A stretch of 64,000 nucleotides of DNA from Cetobacterium sp. NK01 (GTDB lineage: Bacteria > Fusobacteriota > Fusobacteriia > Fusobacteriales > Fusobacteriaceae): positions 434,001 through 498,000 of the forward strand of contig NZ_JANIBO010000002.1 of the NCBI RefSeq assembly GCF_024506395.1. The letters are read 5' to 3'. The notes below the pieces were generated by a model, which saw only the letters and a program-made list of their open reading frames with translations, was not told the origin of the DNA and did no database searches. Within the stretch, counting starts at the first letter, position 1. Every line of letters begins with the position of its first letter. A program made the translations under genes and the position numbers. This document shows, one piece after another, positions 8,366 through 20,683 of this stretch.

Positions 8366-10053
8366 TATCTCACTCCTCCTTGATTTTCAAAATTAATAAA
8401 AGAGTTCATAAGAGTTTCAGGATCTAATCCCATAATTTCAGCCATTTGAGAAAGAGAAGTTTCTTTTAAATTAGATTTTTCCATTAGCTCTTTTTCTCCT
8501 AAAATAATAGAGGGAGAATTATTTGCAATTATATTTCCATTACAAAGAACTACTGCTCTATTTGCATACTCAAGAGCAAGATGCATATCATGAGTTATTA
8601 AAATTATTCCTACACCATTATCAGCAATAGTTTTAATAAAGCTCATAAACTCTTTATATCTTTTATAGTCTTGGCCAGCTGTAGGTTCATCTAAGATTAA
8701 AATTTCAGGTTCTAAAGCTAAAATTGCCGCTATTGTAAGTCTCTTTTTTTGTCCGTAACTTAGAGAAGTAACTGGCCAATGTCTAAACTCGTGCAGTCCA
8801 CAAACTTCTAAAGCTTTCTCGGCTTTTGTGGTAAAGTCTTTAACTCCTCTTATTTTTAATCCAAATTGAACTTCCTCTAAAAGAGTTTCTTGAGTTATCA
8901 TATGATTTGGATTTTGCATAACAAATCCAATTTTTTCTCCTCTTTTTTTAATACTTTCTTTTTTAATACTTTTTCCAAGAAAAATTATATCTCCAGAAGA
9001 TTCCTTTTCAATTCCTGTAATAACTTTACATAAAGTTGATTTTCCTGCACCATTGTTTCCTAAAAGAGCTAAAATCTCTCCACGATTAACTGAAAAATTA
9101 ACATCTTTTAAAATAGATTTATCCTCATTGTACGAAAAAGAAAGATTTTGAATTTCTAAAATTTTATCTTTAAAAAAACTTTCTTTAAGTTCTATTGAAT
9201 CACACCATATTTTAACTTTAGATATGTTGTCAGAAGTTCCAATTTGAGTTATTGGATATATAGCGTCTTTTTTTAAATTAACTCCTGAATATTTTAATGC
9301 TTCAATATAAAGAGGCTCTCTCAAACCATATTTTCTAAATAGATCTTTTCTAAATAAATCTTCTGGAGTTCCGTTTGCAACAACTTCACCTTTGTTTAAA
9401 ATAATGACTCTGTCAAAATCTTGTTCTAAAACATCTTCAATTCTGTGCTCAATAACTATAATTGTCTTTCCTGTTTTCTTTTGAATATCACAAATCAGTT
9501 TCATAGCATGCTTTCCGCTATAGGGGTCTAAATTAGCTAGAGGTTCATCAAAAAGTAAAATATCTGCAGAACTTCTCATTATACCAGCTAAAGATACAGA
9601 TTGTTTCTGTCCACCAGAAAGTTCTTGAGGACTATGATTAATAAAATTCTCCATTCCAACATTTATTAAAGCTTTTTTAGTATTTTCTATCATTTCTTTT
9701 TGAGGAACAAGATTATTTTCATCAATAAAAGATACATCTTCTCCTACACTAAGACCAATAAATTGACCATCTTGATCTTGTAAAACTGTTCCTACAAGAT
9801 TGCTAATTTCAAAAATGCTACTCTCATAAGGCTCTATTTCTTTGACCGTTAGAGAGCCTTTAAATCCACCCTCTTTAGAGAAGGGAACTATCCCATTTAA
9901 ACAGCTACCTAATGTAGATTTTCCGCTACCACTAGGACCTGCAATTAAAACTTTTTCACCTTTTTTTATAACTAAGTTAATATTTTTTAAAGTGGGTTCT
10001 AATTGATTTATATATTTAAAAGTAAAATCTTTAAATTCTACTACATTATTCAT
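8365..10053 (-). CDS. ECF transporter double ATP-binding protein (fused EcfA-EcfA')
   Basis: 562 residues holding two complete ABC ATPase domains in one chain. Domain 1 has Walker A GPSGSGKST (39-47), signature LSGGQK (145-150) and Walker B ILLFDEP (165-171). Domain 2 has Walker A GNNGAGKST (332-340), signature LSYGQKK (431-437) and Walker B ILILDEP (451-457). This YkoD-like fusion drives energy-coupling-factor uptake. The start is at 10053, 15 bases after the S-component stop. Confidence 0.94.
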   Translation of the reverse strand: MNNVVEFKDFTFKYINQLEPTLKNINLVIKKGEKVLIAGPSGSGKSTLGSCLNGIVPFSKEGGFKGSLTVKEIEPYESSIFEISNLVGTVLQDQDGQFIGLSVGEDVSFIDENNLVPQKEMIENTKKALINVGMENFINHSPQELSGGQKQSVSLAGIMRSSADILLFDEPLANLDPYSGKHAMKLICDIQKKTGKTIIVIEHRIEDVLEQDFDRVIILNKGEVVANGTPEDLFRKDLFRKYGLREPLYIEALKYSGVNLKKDAIYPITQIGTSDNISKVKIWCDSIELKESFFKDKILEIQNLSFSYNEDKSILKDVNFSVNRGEILALLGNNGAGKSTLCKVITGIEKESSGDIIFLGKSIKKESIKKRGEKIGFVMQNPNHMITQETLLEEVQFGLKIRGVKDFTTKAEKALEVCGLHEFRHWPVTSLSYGQKKRLTIAAILALEPEILILDEPTAGQDYKRYKEFMSFIKTIADNGVGIILITHDMHLALEYANRAVVLCNGNIIANNSPSIILGEKELMEKSNLKETSLSQMAEIMGLDPETLMNSFINFENQGGVR

Positions 10054-10068
10054 CTGCGACTCCTTTAA

Positions 10069-10668
10069 TTAATCATCTATTTTTAAATTTGAATATTTTC
10101 TTTTTCTAGCAGCAATTCCAAGAATGATAGGAATTCCTAAAGTTGCAGTAACCACAAAATTTGTAAGAGTCGCTAAAGCTATTTGAATCCAAACTTTTTG
10201 AGCTGGTTCACCATAAAAATAAACATCTCCAACATAAGCTGCTAATCCTGCAAAGATCATTCCTAAAATAGCATAAATATACATTTTAAATATATGCATT
10301 TTAGTTACATGACCAGTTTCTAAAGAGAAACTTTTATCTAAAGTTATTAAACCTCCAAAAAGTCCAATAACAGCAGATAAAAATACCCAACTAAACCAAA
10401 CACTTCCCCACATAATCATATCATTTAAGGCATGTCCCACAAATCCTACAAAGAAACCAACTAAAGGGCCAAAAATGGCTCCAAAGATAGTAAGAAGTGC
10501 AACAGCAATTCTAAATGATGTATTAGGTCCTACAGGAATAGCAACTCCAGATAGAACACTATAAAGGGCAGCTCCAATACCTATAGCCACTACACTTTTA
10601 GTAGAAAATAACTCTATTTTTTTTACATAATATGTAAAACCATCTTCGCCGATATACTTTTTATTCAT
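10069..10668 (-). CDS. ECF transporter S component, UPF0397 family (probable riboflavin/vitamin uptake)
   Basis: 199 residues with five or six membrane helices. The family elements KSVVAIGIGAALYSVLSG, the PVGPNTSFRI region and FGPLVGFFVGFVGHALND match UPF0397, a family annotated as ECF riboflavin transporter S components. The gene sits directly ahead of the matching ATPase and EcfT genes, so a dedicated (group I) ECF transporter is likely. The substrate assignment rests on family annotation only. It overlaps the upstream peptidase gene by 4 bases. Confidence 0.82.
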   Translation of the reverse strand: MNKKYIGEDGFTYYVKKIELFSTKSVVAIGIGAALYSVLSGVAIPVGPNTSFRIAVALLTIFGAIFGPLVGFFVGFVGHALNDMIMWGSVWFSWVFLSAVIGLFGGLITLDKSFSLETGHVTKMHIFKMYIYAILGMIFAGLAAYVGDVYFYGEPAQKVWIQIALATLTNFVVTATLGIPIILGIAARKRKYSNLKIDD

Positions 10669-11330
10669 ATTTTATCCAACCTTTCTTTTCTAATTTTCCA
10701 ATCAGGCATGTAAATTGATATAAAATCCCAAAATTCTTTTTTATGATGAGGAAGTTTCAGATGAGATATTTCATGCAATGCTACATAATCAATACATTCT
10801 ATAGGTTTTTTTATAAGTTCAACATTTAATGTAATTAATTTTGAAAGATACCTGCATGATCCCCAACGTCGCTTCATTTTTCGAATTTTAAAATCTATAT
10901 ATTTTTCTCCAATAAGATTACTATATTTATCTAAGGATATTTTAAAAATTCTAATAGCTTCTTTTTTGTACCAATTATAGATAATAGTTTCTATGTTCTT
11001 TTTATTAATTTCTTTATTACAAAACACTTTAAATCGATTATCTTCAATTTTTATAAAATTTTTCGAATTATTTAAAATTTCTAAAATATAAATATTACCA
11101 AGATACTCTATATTGTCTCCATTTTTATATGATTTGTCAACTGCTTTAGTAGAATTTTTTTTAATTTTTTCAAGATTTTTTAAAATCCATTGTTCTTTAG
11201 ATTTTAAAAAGGATTCTATAAAAATATTAGGTGTTCTTTTGGGAGCTGAAAGAGTAACTGTTCCATCAGATTTAACTTTAAGAATAATATTTTTTATATT
11301 TTTTTTAGTAACTATAACATTATATTTCAT
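10665..11330 (-). CDS. YgjP/DUF45-family zinc metallopeptidase
   Basis: 221 residues. The C-terminal half carries the zincin motif HEISH (186-190) with a further ligand His in HHKKEFW (196), preceded by the family-typical RRWGSC segment (155-160). There is no signal peptide, so it is cytoplasmic. As first gene of the ECF operon (4-base overlap with the S component) it is co-transcribed with vitamin transport, although no functional link is known. Exact cellular substrate is unknown for the family. Confidence 0.88.
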   Translation of the reverse strand: MKYNVIVTKKNIKNIILKVKSDGTVTLSAPKRTPNIFIESFLKSKEQWILKNLEKIKKNSTKAVDKSYKNGDNIEYLGNIYILEILNNSKNFIKIEDNRFKVFCNKEINKKNIETIIYNWYKKEAIRIFKISLDKYSNLIGEKYIDFKIRKMKRRWGSCRYLSKLITLNVELIKKPIECIDYVALHEISHLKLPHHKKEFWDFISIYMPDWKIRKERLDKI

Positions 11331-14470
<3,140 letters not shown>

Positions 14471-14476
14471 AGTTAA

Positions 14477-14505
14477 AGCTAGAAGAGAAGCTCTTCTAGC
14501 TTTTC
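14477..14505 (+). terminator. Terminator after lacZ
   Basis: An 11-bp stem AGCTAGAAGAG / CTCTTCTAGCT with a 3-base loop is followed by TTTT. Confidence 0.88.
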
Positions 14506-14524
14506 CCATTTCTTAAAGGTCATA

Positions 14525-14553
14525 TTGCTAAAAAGTATAAAGCATGGTATAAT
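14525..14553 (+). promoter_or_regulatory. Extended -10 promoter of the ABC-F gene
   Basis: TTGCTA (14525-14530), 17 bases, then TATAAT (14548-14553) preceded by the extended element TGG. Confidence 0.72.
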
Positions 14554-14588
14554 AATACGTTAAATTTAATAGAGAATAGGAGAGTAAA

Positions 14589-16193
14589 ATGACTATAGTA
14601 GAGTTTAAAAATGTATCAAAATCATTTTTTTCACAAAATTTATATAAACATGTTGATTTAGAAGTAAATTCTGGAGATAAAATAGCTCTTGTTGGGAACA
14701 ATGGGACGGGAAAATCTACTTTAATTAAACTTTTATCTGGAGCAGAAAGTCCTGATAGAGGAACTGTAATTAGAGAGGAAGAAGCTATAATTTCTTGTTT
14801 TGATCAATTTGGAAGAGTTGATTTAGATAGTAAAGTTCAAGATTTGTTAAATTCACCTTTTGAAAAAGTAATGGCTGTTCAAGCAGAGTTAGATGCAGTT
14901 TCAGCAGAATTTACAGGTGATATGGATAACGATGAGAAAATAATGGAAAAATATTCAAAATTATCTGACGAGTTTGAAAGTTTAGGAGGGTATTCATACA
15001 TTCATGTTCAATCTGAATTTATAGATACTTTTGAACTAAATGATAAATTAGATAAAAAGTTTAGAGAGTTAAGCGGAGGAGAAAGACAGTATATAAGATT
15101 AGCTATAACTTTATTTAGTAATTCAGATTTAATAATTTTAGATGAGCCACTTTCATTCTTTGACAAAAAAAAGACAGCTTGGTTAACAAATTATATTAAT
15201 GATAGTCCAAAAGCTTTTTTAGTAATATCACATAATATAGATTTTATAAGAACTTTTGCGACAAAAATCTTTGATATAGATAATAATAAAGTTGGAGTTT
15301 ATGATTGTGATTATCCAGCTTATTTAAAAGAGAAAAAAGTTAGAATAGCAGAGGATAAAAAGAAAAATAGAGAAACTGAAGAAACAATAGAAGAAACTCA
15401 AGAAGCTATCGAAAGAAAACTAAAATTATTAGAAAGATGTAATAATAAACATGCTCATGCTGTAATTTTAAGAAGAATGAGAAAAGAGTTAGAGAGATTA
15501 CAAAGAGAGAGAATTAAGTTCTCGCCTGAATACAAGTATAGTTATATTGATGCACCAGAGGATGTAATGATAACTGGAAAAAAAGAGTTTGAAGGGCCAA
15601 TTGTTGTTTTAAAAGATGTAATGAAAGAGTATCCTGATAAGATGCTATATAAAGATGCAAACTTAGTAGTAGATAGAGATACGAAAATTTGTATTGTTGG
15701 AGAGAATGGATCTGGAAAATCAACATTATTAAAAATAATAGCTGGATTAGATAAGCCAACTTCAGGGGAAGTTTTTATAAATGAGAAAGCAACAATAGCA
15801 TTTATAGAGCAAGATACAGTTTTTGAAAATGAAAATATGTATATAAAAGATTATTTAAAAGATAAAACAGGTCTTTCAGAAGAGTTTATAGAAGCTGCTA
15901 TTGATAATCTTTATAATAATGAGCTAGAATTTAGAGATAAAAGAATATTTATGTTATCAGGTGGAGAGAAAAAAAGATTAGAAATATTTACAAATACTTT
16001 AATGGAAACGGATTTATTAATAATAGACGAGCCATCAACTTACATGGACGATTACTCTAGAACAGCAATAGCTAATATGTTATTAGATTATCCAGGAGCA
16101 GTTATATTAGTGAGTCACGATAAAGTTTTAATGAGAAGAATAGGATTTGTAACTTACGATATTCGTGATAATAGATTTAGAATAAAAAATTAA
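14589..16193 (+). CDS. ABC-F family ATPase (ribosome-associated)
   Basis: 534 residues with two ABC domains and no membrane segments. Domain 1: GNNGTGKST (36-44), LSGGERQ, Walker B LIILDEP. Domain 2: GENGSGKST (about 371-379), LSGGEKK, LLIIDEP. Between them (about 245-310) is a charged helical inter-domain linker (the P-site-tRNA-interaction region). ABC-F proteins act on the ribosomal E site as translation factors or antibiotic-protection proteins. Nothing here separates these roles; a housekeeping EttA/Uup/YbiT-like role is equally plausible. It has its own promoter, and a tRNA operon follows. Confidence 0.93.
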   Translation: MTIVEFKNVSKSFFSQNLYKHVDLEVNSGDKIALVGNNGTGKSTLIKLLSGAESPDRGTVIREEEAIISCFDQFGRVDLDSKVQDLLNSPFEKVMAVQAELDAVSAEFTGDMDNDEKIMEKYSKLSDEFESLGGYSYIHVQSEFIDTFELNDKLDKKFRELSGGERQYIRLAITLFSNSDLIILDEPLSFFDKKKTAWLTNYINDSPKAFLVISHNIDFIRTFATKIFDIDNNKVGVYDCDYPAYLKEKKVRIAEDKKKNRETEETIEETQEAIERKLKLLERCNNKHAHAVILRRMRKELERLQRERIKFSPEYKYSYIDAPEDVMITGKKEFEGPIVVLKDVMKEYPDKMLYKDANLVVDRDTKICIVGENGSGKSTLLKIIAGLDKPTSGEVFINEKATIAFIEQDTVFENENMYIKDYLKDKTGLSEEFIEAAIDNLYNNELEFRDKRIFMLSGGEKKRLEIFTNTLMETDLLIIDEPSTYMDDYSRTAIANMLLDYPGAVILVSHDKVLMRRIGFVTYDIRDNRFRIKN

Positions 16194-16212
16194 TGGAAAA
16201 TAAAAAAGTTTA

Positions 16213-16241
16213 TTGACAAAAAATAAATATTATGATACAAT
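16213..16241 (+). promoter_or_regulatory. Promoter of tRNA Gly-Arg-Thr operon
   Basis: A perfect TTGACA (16213-16218), 17 bases and TACAAT (16236-16241), about 30 bases ahead of the first tRNA. Confidence 0.85.
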
Positions 16242-16274
16242 TTTTATGTCTTGAGGGATTCCTTCAAGACGTTA

Positions 16275-16350
16275 GCGGGAGTAGCTCAGTTGGTAGAGCG
16301 TCAGCCTTCCAAGCTGAATGTCGCGAGTTCGACCCTCGTCTCCCGCTCCA
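16275..16350 (+). tRNA. tRNA-Gly (anticodon TCC)
   Basis: 76 nt with CCA encoded. Acceptor GCGGGAG pairs CTCCCGC; the anticodon loop CTTCCAA sits in a good stem; the T loop is GTTCGAC-like. It reads GGA/GGN codons. Confidence 0.97.
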
Positions 16351-16364
16351 ATTTAATATTAAAT

Positions 16365-16441
<77 letters not shown>

Positions 16442-16454
16442 TTTTTTTATTTAT

Positions 16455-16530
<76 letters not shown>

Positions 16531-16540
16531 TTAGATTTTA

Positions 16541-16563
16541 AAGCACTTATAGTGCTTTTTTTT
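16541..16563 (+). terminator. Terminator of tRNA operon
   Basis: AAGCACT / AGTGCTT with a 3-base loop and a T-run follows the tRNA-Thr. Confidence 0.88.
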
Positions 16564-16684
16564 ATACATAATTATAAAATATAATTAAATTTAAAGGATT
16601 TCTTCAATTTAATGCGAATAATTTTTGCGGAGTTTTAAATCTAAATATTAACTTAATTGGTTTTAAAATTGAAGGAGGTTTTTT

Positions 16685-18145
16685 ATGTTACACAGAAGAA
16701 AAGTTGGAGAAGAAAAAGAAAAAGAGTATGAGTTTGCTCCAGATAATTCAATGACACCTTTATTTGGAAGTTATGAATCGGCTCACGTATTACCAAGAGA
16801 AACTATAAATGATAAGGCTATTAATCCAGAAGTTGCGTATAGATTAATCGCGGATGAAATGATGCATGATGGAAATCCAAGATATAATTTAGCAACATTT
16901 GTTCAAACATATATGGAACCAGAAGCAAAACAAGTTATGGTAGATGCAATTGCGACTAACGCAATAGATAAGGCTGAATATCCACAAACAACAGAAGTGG
17001 AAAAAAGATGTGTTAATATTATTGCAGATTTATGGCACGCTCCAAAAGATGAAGAATACATGGGAACTTCCACAGTTGGTTCATCAGAAGCATGTATGCT
17101 AGGTGGAATGGCAATGAAGTTTAGATGGAGAAAAAGAGCGGCAGCTTTAGGAATAGATATAAACGCTAAAAAACCAAATTTAGTAGTAAGTTCAGGATTC
17201 CAAGTAGTTTGGGAAAAATTTGGAGTGTATTGGGATGTAGAGTTAAGAGAGGTTCCAATGATGTCATTGGATGATTTAAGATTAGATCCTAAAGCAGCAG
17301 TGGCAGCGTGTGATGAATATACAATAGGAATAGTACCAATAATGGGTATAACATACACAGGAACATTTGATGATATAGTTGCTCTTGATAAAGAAGTTGA
17401 AGAGTACAATAAAACTGCTAAATTATCAGTACCAATCCATGTGGATGCAGCATCAGGAGGGTTGTATTTACCATTTGTAAATCCAGAGTTAGTTTGGGAT
17501 TTCAGATTAAAAAATGTAGTTTCAATAAGTACATCAGGACATAAGTTTGGATTAGTTTATCCAGGTCTAGGATGGGTAATGTGGAGAGATAAAGAATACT
17601 TACCAGAGGAGTTACTATTTAAAGTAGCATACTTAGGAGCTTTTGAGCCAACATTCCAAATAAACTTCTCAAGACCAGGAAGCCAAATATGGGCTCAATA
17701 CTATAACTTTGTAAGATGGGGAAAAGAAGGATATAAAGCTGTACATGAAAAATCAAGAGATGTAGGATTATTCTTAACAAAAGGATTGGAAAAGTTAGGA
17801 ATATTTAGAATACTAAATAGTGGAGAAAATATTCCTATTGTTTGTTGGATGTTAAAAGAGGATCCAAAAAGAGCATGGACAGAGTATGACTTATCAGATA
17901 GATTAAGATACTATGGATGGCAATTACCAGCTTATCCATTACCAAAAAACTTTGAAGACGTAACAATAATGAGAGTTGTAGTAAGAGCTGACCAAAGTAT
18001 GGAACAAATCTCATTACTGCTTCAAGATATGAAAGAGTCAATAGCTTATTTAGACGAACACATGACAGTGAAAAAAGAGATTAAGAAAACAGAAGATCAT
18101 GTAGCTGGTTATACTCACACAGAAAAAAGATTACTGAAAAAATAA
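16685..18145 (+). CDS. gadB: Glutamate decarboxylase
   Basis: 486 residues, PLP-dependent group II decarboxylase. Very like enterobacterial GadA/B: EYPQTTEVEKRCVNIIADLWHAP, VGSSEACMLGGMAMKFRWR, HVDAASGG and the PLP-lysine motif SGHKFG with Lys287. It converts glutamate plus a proton to GABA and CO2 in the cytoplasm, consuming acid. The ribosome site GAAGGAGG is strong. It stands alone between a tRNA operon and a convergent gene, and no glutamate/GABA antiporter is adjacent, unlike classical gadBC operons. Candidate transporters in the window (31916 and 52493) sit elsewhere. Confidence 0.96.
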   Translation: MLHRRKVGEEKEKEYEFAPDNSMTPLFGSYESAHVLPRETINDKAINPEVAYRLIADEMMHDGNPRYNLATFVQTYMEPEAKQVMVDAIATNAIDKAEYPQTTEVEKRCVNIIADLWHAPKDEEYMGTSTVGSSEACMLGGMAMKFRWRKRAAALGIDINAKKPNLVVSSGFQVVWEKFGVYWDVELREVPMMSLDDLRLDPKAAVAACDEYTIGIVPIMGITYTGTFDDIVALDKEVEEYNKTAKLSVPIHVDAASGGLYLPFVNPELVWDFRLKNVVSISTSGHKFGLVYPGLGWVMWRDKEYLPEELLFKVAYLGAFEPTFQINFSRPGSQIWAQYYNFVRWGKEGYKAVHEKSRDVGLFLTKGLEKLGIFRILNSGENIPIVCWMLKEDPKRAWTEYDLSDRLRYYGWQLPAYPLPKNFEDVTIMRVVVRADQSMEQISLLLQDMKESIAYLDEHMTVKKEIKKTEDHVAGYTHTEKRLLKK

Positions 18146-18156
18146 TTGTATTAAAA

Positions 18157-18183
18157 AACTGCACTTTTAAAGTGCAGTTTTTA
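18157..18183. terminator. Bidirectional terminator, gadB / mobAB
   Basis: AAACTGCACT / AGTGCAGTTT with a short loop and flanking A and T runs lies between convergent stops. Confidence 0.88.
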
Positions 18184-18188
18184 TTATA

Positions 18189-19274
18189 CTATAAATTAAT
18201 TATTTTTAAAATTTCTTTAAAAATTGAAATAGTATCTTTTAAATTAATTGATTTAAAAGTTTTGTCCTCTAAAATTTTTTGAGAATCACTTACATAAAAT
18301 AATAAATTAGTTGGATTACATGAGGGATTTAAAGATATACCCTCTTTAAGAATTTCAATCTTAGGAAAAGGTTCATGTTTAAAATCTTCTAGTAAAATTA
18401 TATCAAAATCTTTAAAATAATTTAAGTATTGAAAGAAGTTGTTATTGACTCTATCTTTAAGAAGAATATAATTATTTTTTGAGAAAAGTAAACTTCCCTT
18501 AGCACCAGATTTTTTATATCTACTTAATTCATCATCTAACTCATTAAGATTATAATTAGAATCAAATTTAATAGTAGCGGCTTTAAAACCAGCATCATTT
18601 AAATGTTTTAATAGTTCTTCAATCAATAAAGTTTTTCCACTATTCTTAGCTCCACAAATAGCTATAAAAGGTTTGTTTCCCATAAAAATAGAGTTAAATT
18701 TTAATTCTTCCTGTGTATCGATGCTTTTTAAAAGTTTATAACTATCAAAAGTTGTATTTGCTAAAGAGATATATTTAATATTTAATTCTGAAAGAAAATC
18801 TTGTAAACGATAGTTTTTATCCATAATAAGACCTTCTAGTGTACTTAAAGCAGATTTATTGTAGATACCAAAGAGTGGATATGTTTTCCCTTTACTATCC
18901 TTTATTATTACTGCATCATAATCATGAGAAATAAATTGTAAAAGAAAATTTACAAACTCTTTGGTAATATTTGGCATATCACAAGTTGTAACAAAAATAA
19001 AATCAGACTTACAATTTAAAAGCCCTTGATAGATTCCTTCAATTGGTCCTATATTATCAATTGTATCTGTAACAATAGTTCCTCTAGGAATAATAAAATT
19101 TTGCTTTTTATTAATTGAAACCATTAGATTTTCAAAATTACTTAATTCATCTGTTATTTTTTCCAAAAAAGTTCTATTTTTATCATATTTTAATAAAGCT
19201 TTGTCCATAAAATCCATTCGTGAACTTTTCCCACCAGCAAGAATTAAGGCATCAATATTTCTAATTTTATTCAT
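18189..19274 (-). CDS. Fused MobA-MobB molybdenum cofactor guanylylation protein
   Basis: 361 residues. The N-terminal half (about 1-190) is a MobA-type nucleotidyltransferase with LAGGKSSRMDFMDKALL (the usual RMG...DK pattern, with Asp for the second Gly) and a TTCDMPN metal site. The C-terminal half (about 200-361) is MobB, a P-loop GTP-binding protein with CGAKNSGKT (207-215) and the MobB-typical LLEDFKHEPFPKIEI. MobA attaches GMP to molybdopterin, and MobB assists. No molybdopterin synthesis gene or Mo enzyme is nearby. It is the third gene of the tldD-pmbA operon (26-base gap). Confidence 0.9.
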   Translation of the reverse strand: MNKIRNIDALILAGGKSSRMDFMDKALLKYDKNRTFLEKITDELSNFENLMVSINKKQNFIIPRGTIVTDTIDNIGPIEGIYQGLLNCKSDFIFVTTCDMPNITKEFVNFLLQFISHDYDAVIIKDSKGKTYPLFGIYNKSALSTLEGLIMDKNYRLQDFLSELNIKYISLANTTFDSYKLLKSIDTQEELKFNSIFMGNKPFIAICGAKNSGKTLLIEELLKHLNDAGFKAATIKFDSNYNLNELDDELSRYKKSGAKGSLLFSKNNYILLKDRVNNNFFQYLNYFKDFDIILLEDFKHEPFPKIEILKEGISLNPSCNPTNLLFYVSDSQKILEDKTFKSINLKDTISIFKEILKIINL

Positions 19275-19300
19275 ATGTGTTACCTCCTGTTGATTTATAT

Positions 19301-20641
19301 TTATGATGATACACTAATATTTTTAACTAATAGTGAAGGAGAACCTATTCCTGATAAATTAAATTTTAAATCATCTGCAATATCTTCAATATTATTTAGA
19401 AGATTAAAGAAGTTTCCAGCAACAGTAATTTGATTTAAAGGCTTTATAATTTTTCCATTTTCAATTAAAAAACCTTCTGTTGCTAAAGAAAAATCTCCAG
19501 ATATTGAATTTAAACCAGAGTGTAATCCAGAAAAACCTGTAACAAGAATTCCGTTATCTAATTTATTTAAGAGTTGATTAAAAGAAAGATCACCTTTTTG
19601 TAAAAAAAGATTAAAAGTAGAAATTCCCATTGTTCCTTTATACCCACCTTTTGCTGCATTTCCTGTTGTTTTTATACCATCTTTTTTAGCGGTTTTTAAG
19701 TTGTGGATATATGTTTTTAAAACTCCATTTTCAATAAGATTTTTTCTTTTAGTAGGTACACCTTCTGCATCAAAAGGAGCACTACCATAGCCATCTTTTA
19801 AAAGAGGGTCATCTGTAATTGTAACTATAGAGGAAGCTACACAAGTATTCAATTTTCCTTTAAATTTAGACACACCTTTTTGTACAGCTTCTCCAGAAAA
19901 GATACCACTCATAGCACCTAGAAGATCAGCAAAAGTATCATTTTCTATAATGATATTATATTCTTTACTTTCAACAGATGTTGAATTAAGTTTGTTTAAT
20001 GCTTTGGTAACAGCTTCTGTTGAAAGTTTTATAGGATCCATATTAGAAAAATCTCTCGTTACAATATAAGCTGAATCATTTTTTATAGAATCACCCTCTT
20101 GTACAACAACAGCAATATAAGCATAAATTGAGTTAGATTTATGATAAAGATCTAATCCTTCTGAATTTTTAATAATATTTTCACCAAAACCACTTCCGAT
20201 CATACAATAATTTATAGCTTTAACTCTTGAATCTAGTTCTAAAGCTGTTTTCTCAGCTTTTAAAAGAAAATTAATCTTTTCTTCAACAGGGATATTTTCA
20301 AGCTCTGGATTAAAAGAGTTAACGTCTTCGTAAATACTATTTTCTTTATAAATTTCAACTTCATCTGAATTTTCGATTATTTTACCATTAGAAATTGCTC
20401 GTTCAATTAGTGGAAAGATATCTTCTTCAAGCAAAGATTCGGTATATGAATATCCCATTTTTCCGTCTACTTTAACTCTAAAAGAAATACCCATATTTTC
20501 AGAGTTGTTATAGGTATCAATTTCACCTTTAAAAACTTTGATTGTTTCATTTTTAGATGAGACGAAATATATCTCAAACTCCTCTAAATTCATATTTTTA
20601 GCAGTATCAAAAACTTTATCTATAAATATTTTTACTTCCAT
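19301..20641 (-). CDS. pmbA: PmbA/TldE-type modulator of the TldD protease
   Basis: 446 residues of the TldD/PmbA family without the HExxxH metal site, as expected for the TldE/PmbA partner. Conserved segments include FRVKVDGKMGYSYTE, GSAPFDAEGVPTKRKNLIENG and GLHSGLNSISGDFSLATEGF. With TldD it forms a heteromeric metalloprotease that trims unfolded or modified peptides. It lies 42 bases downstream of tldD. Confidence 0.94.
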   Translation of the reverse strand: MEVKIFIDKVFDTAKNMNLEEFEIYFVSSKNETIKVFKGEIDTYNNSENMGISFRVKVDGKMGYSYTESLLEEDIFPLIERAISNGKIIENSDEVEIYKENSIYEDVNSFNPELENIPVEEKINFLLKAEKTALELDSRVKAINYCMIGSGFGENIIKNSEGLDLYHKSNSIYAYIAVVVQEGDSIKNDSAYIVTRDFSNMDPIKLSTEAVTKALNKLNSTSVESKEYNIIIENDTFADLLGAMSGIFSGEAVQKGVSKFKGKLNTCVASSIVTITDDPLLKDGYGSAPFDAEGVPTKRKNLIENGVLKTYIHNLKTAKKDGIKTTGNAAKGGYKGTMGISTFNLFLQKGDLSFNQLLNKLDNGILVTGFSGLHSGLNSISGDFSLATEGFLIENGKIIKPLNQITVAGNFFNLLNNIEDIADDLKFNLSGIGSPSLLVKNISVSS

Positions 20642-20683
20642 AAAATCCTCCTAAAATATTGGTTAATAAATATTAACTTAAAA

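Noticed and set aside
16903-17409. 168-codon minus-strand frame inside gadB
   Set aside because: Opposite-strand shadow of a strongly conserved gene; no start signals.
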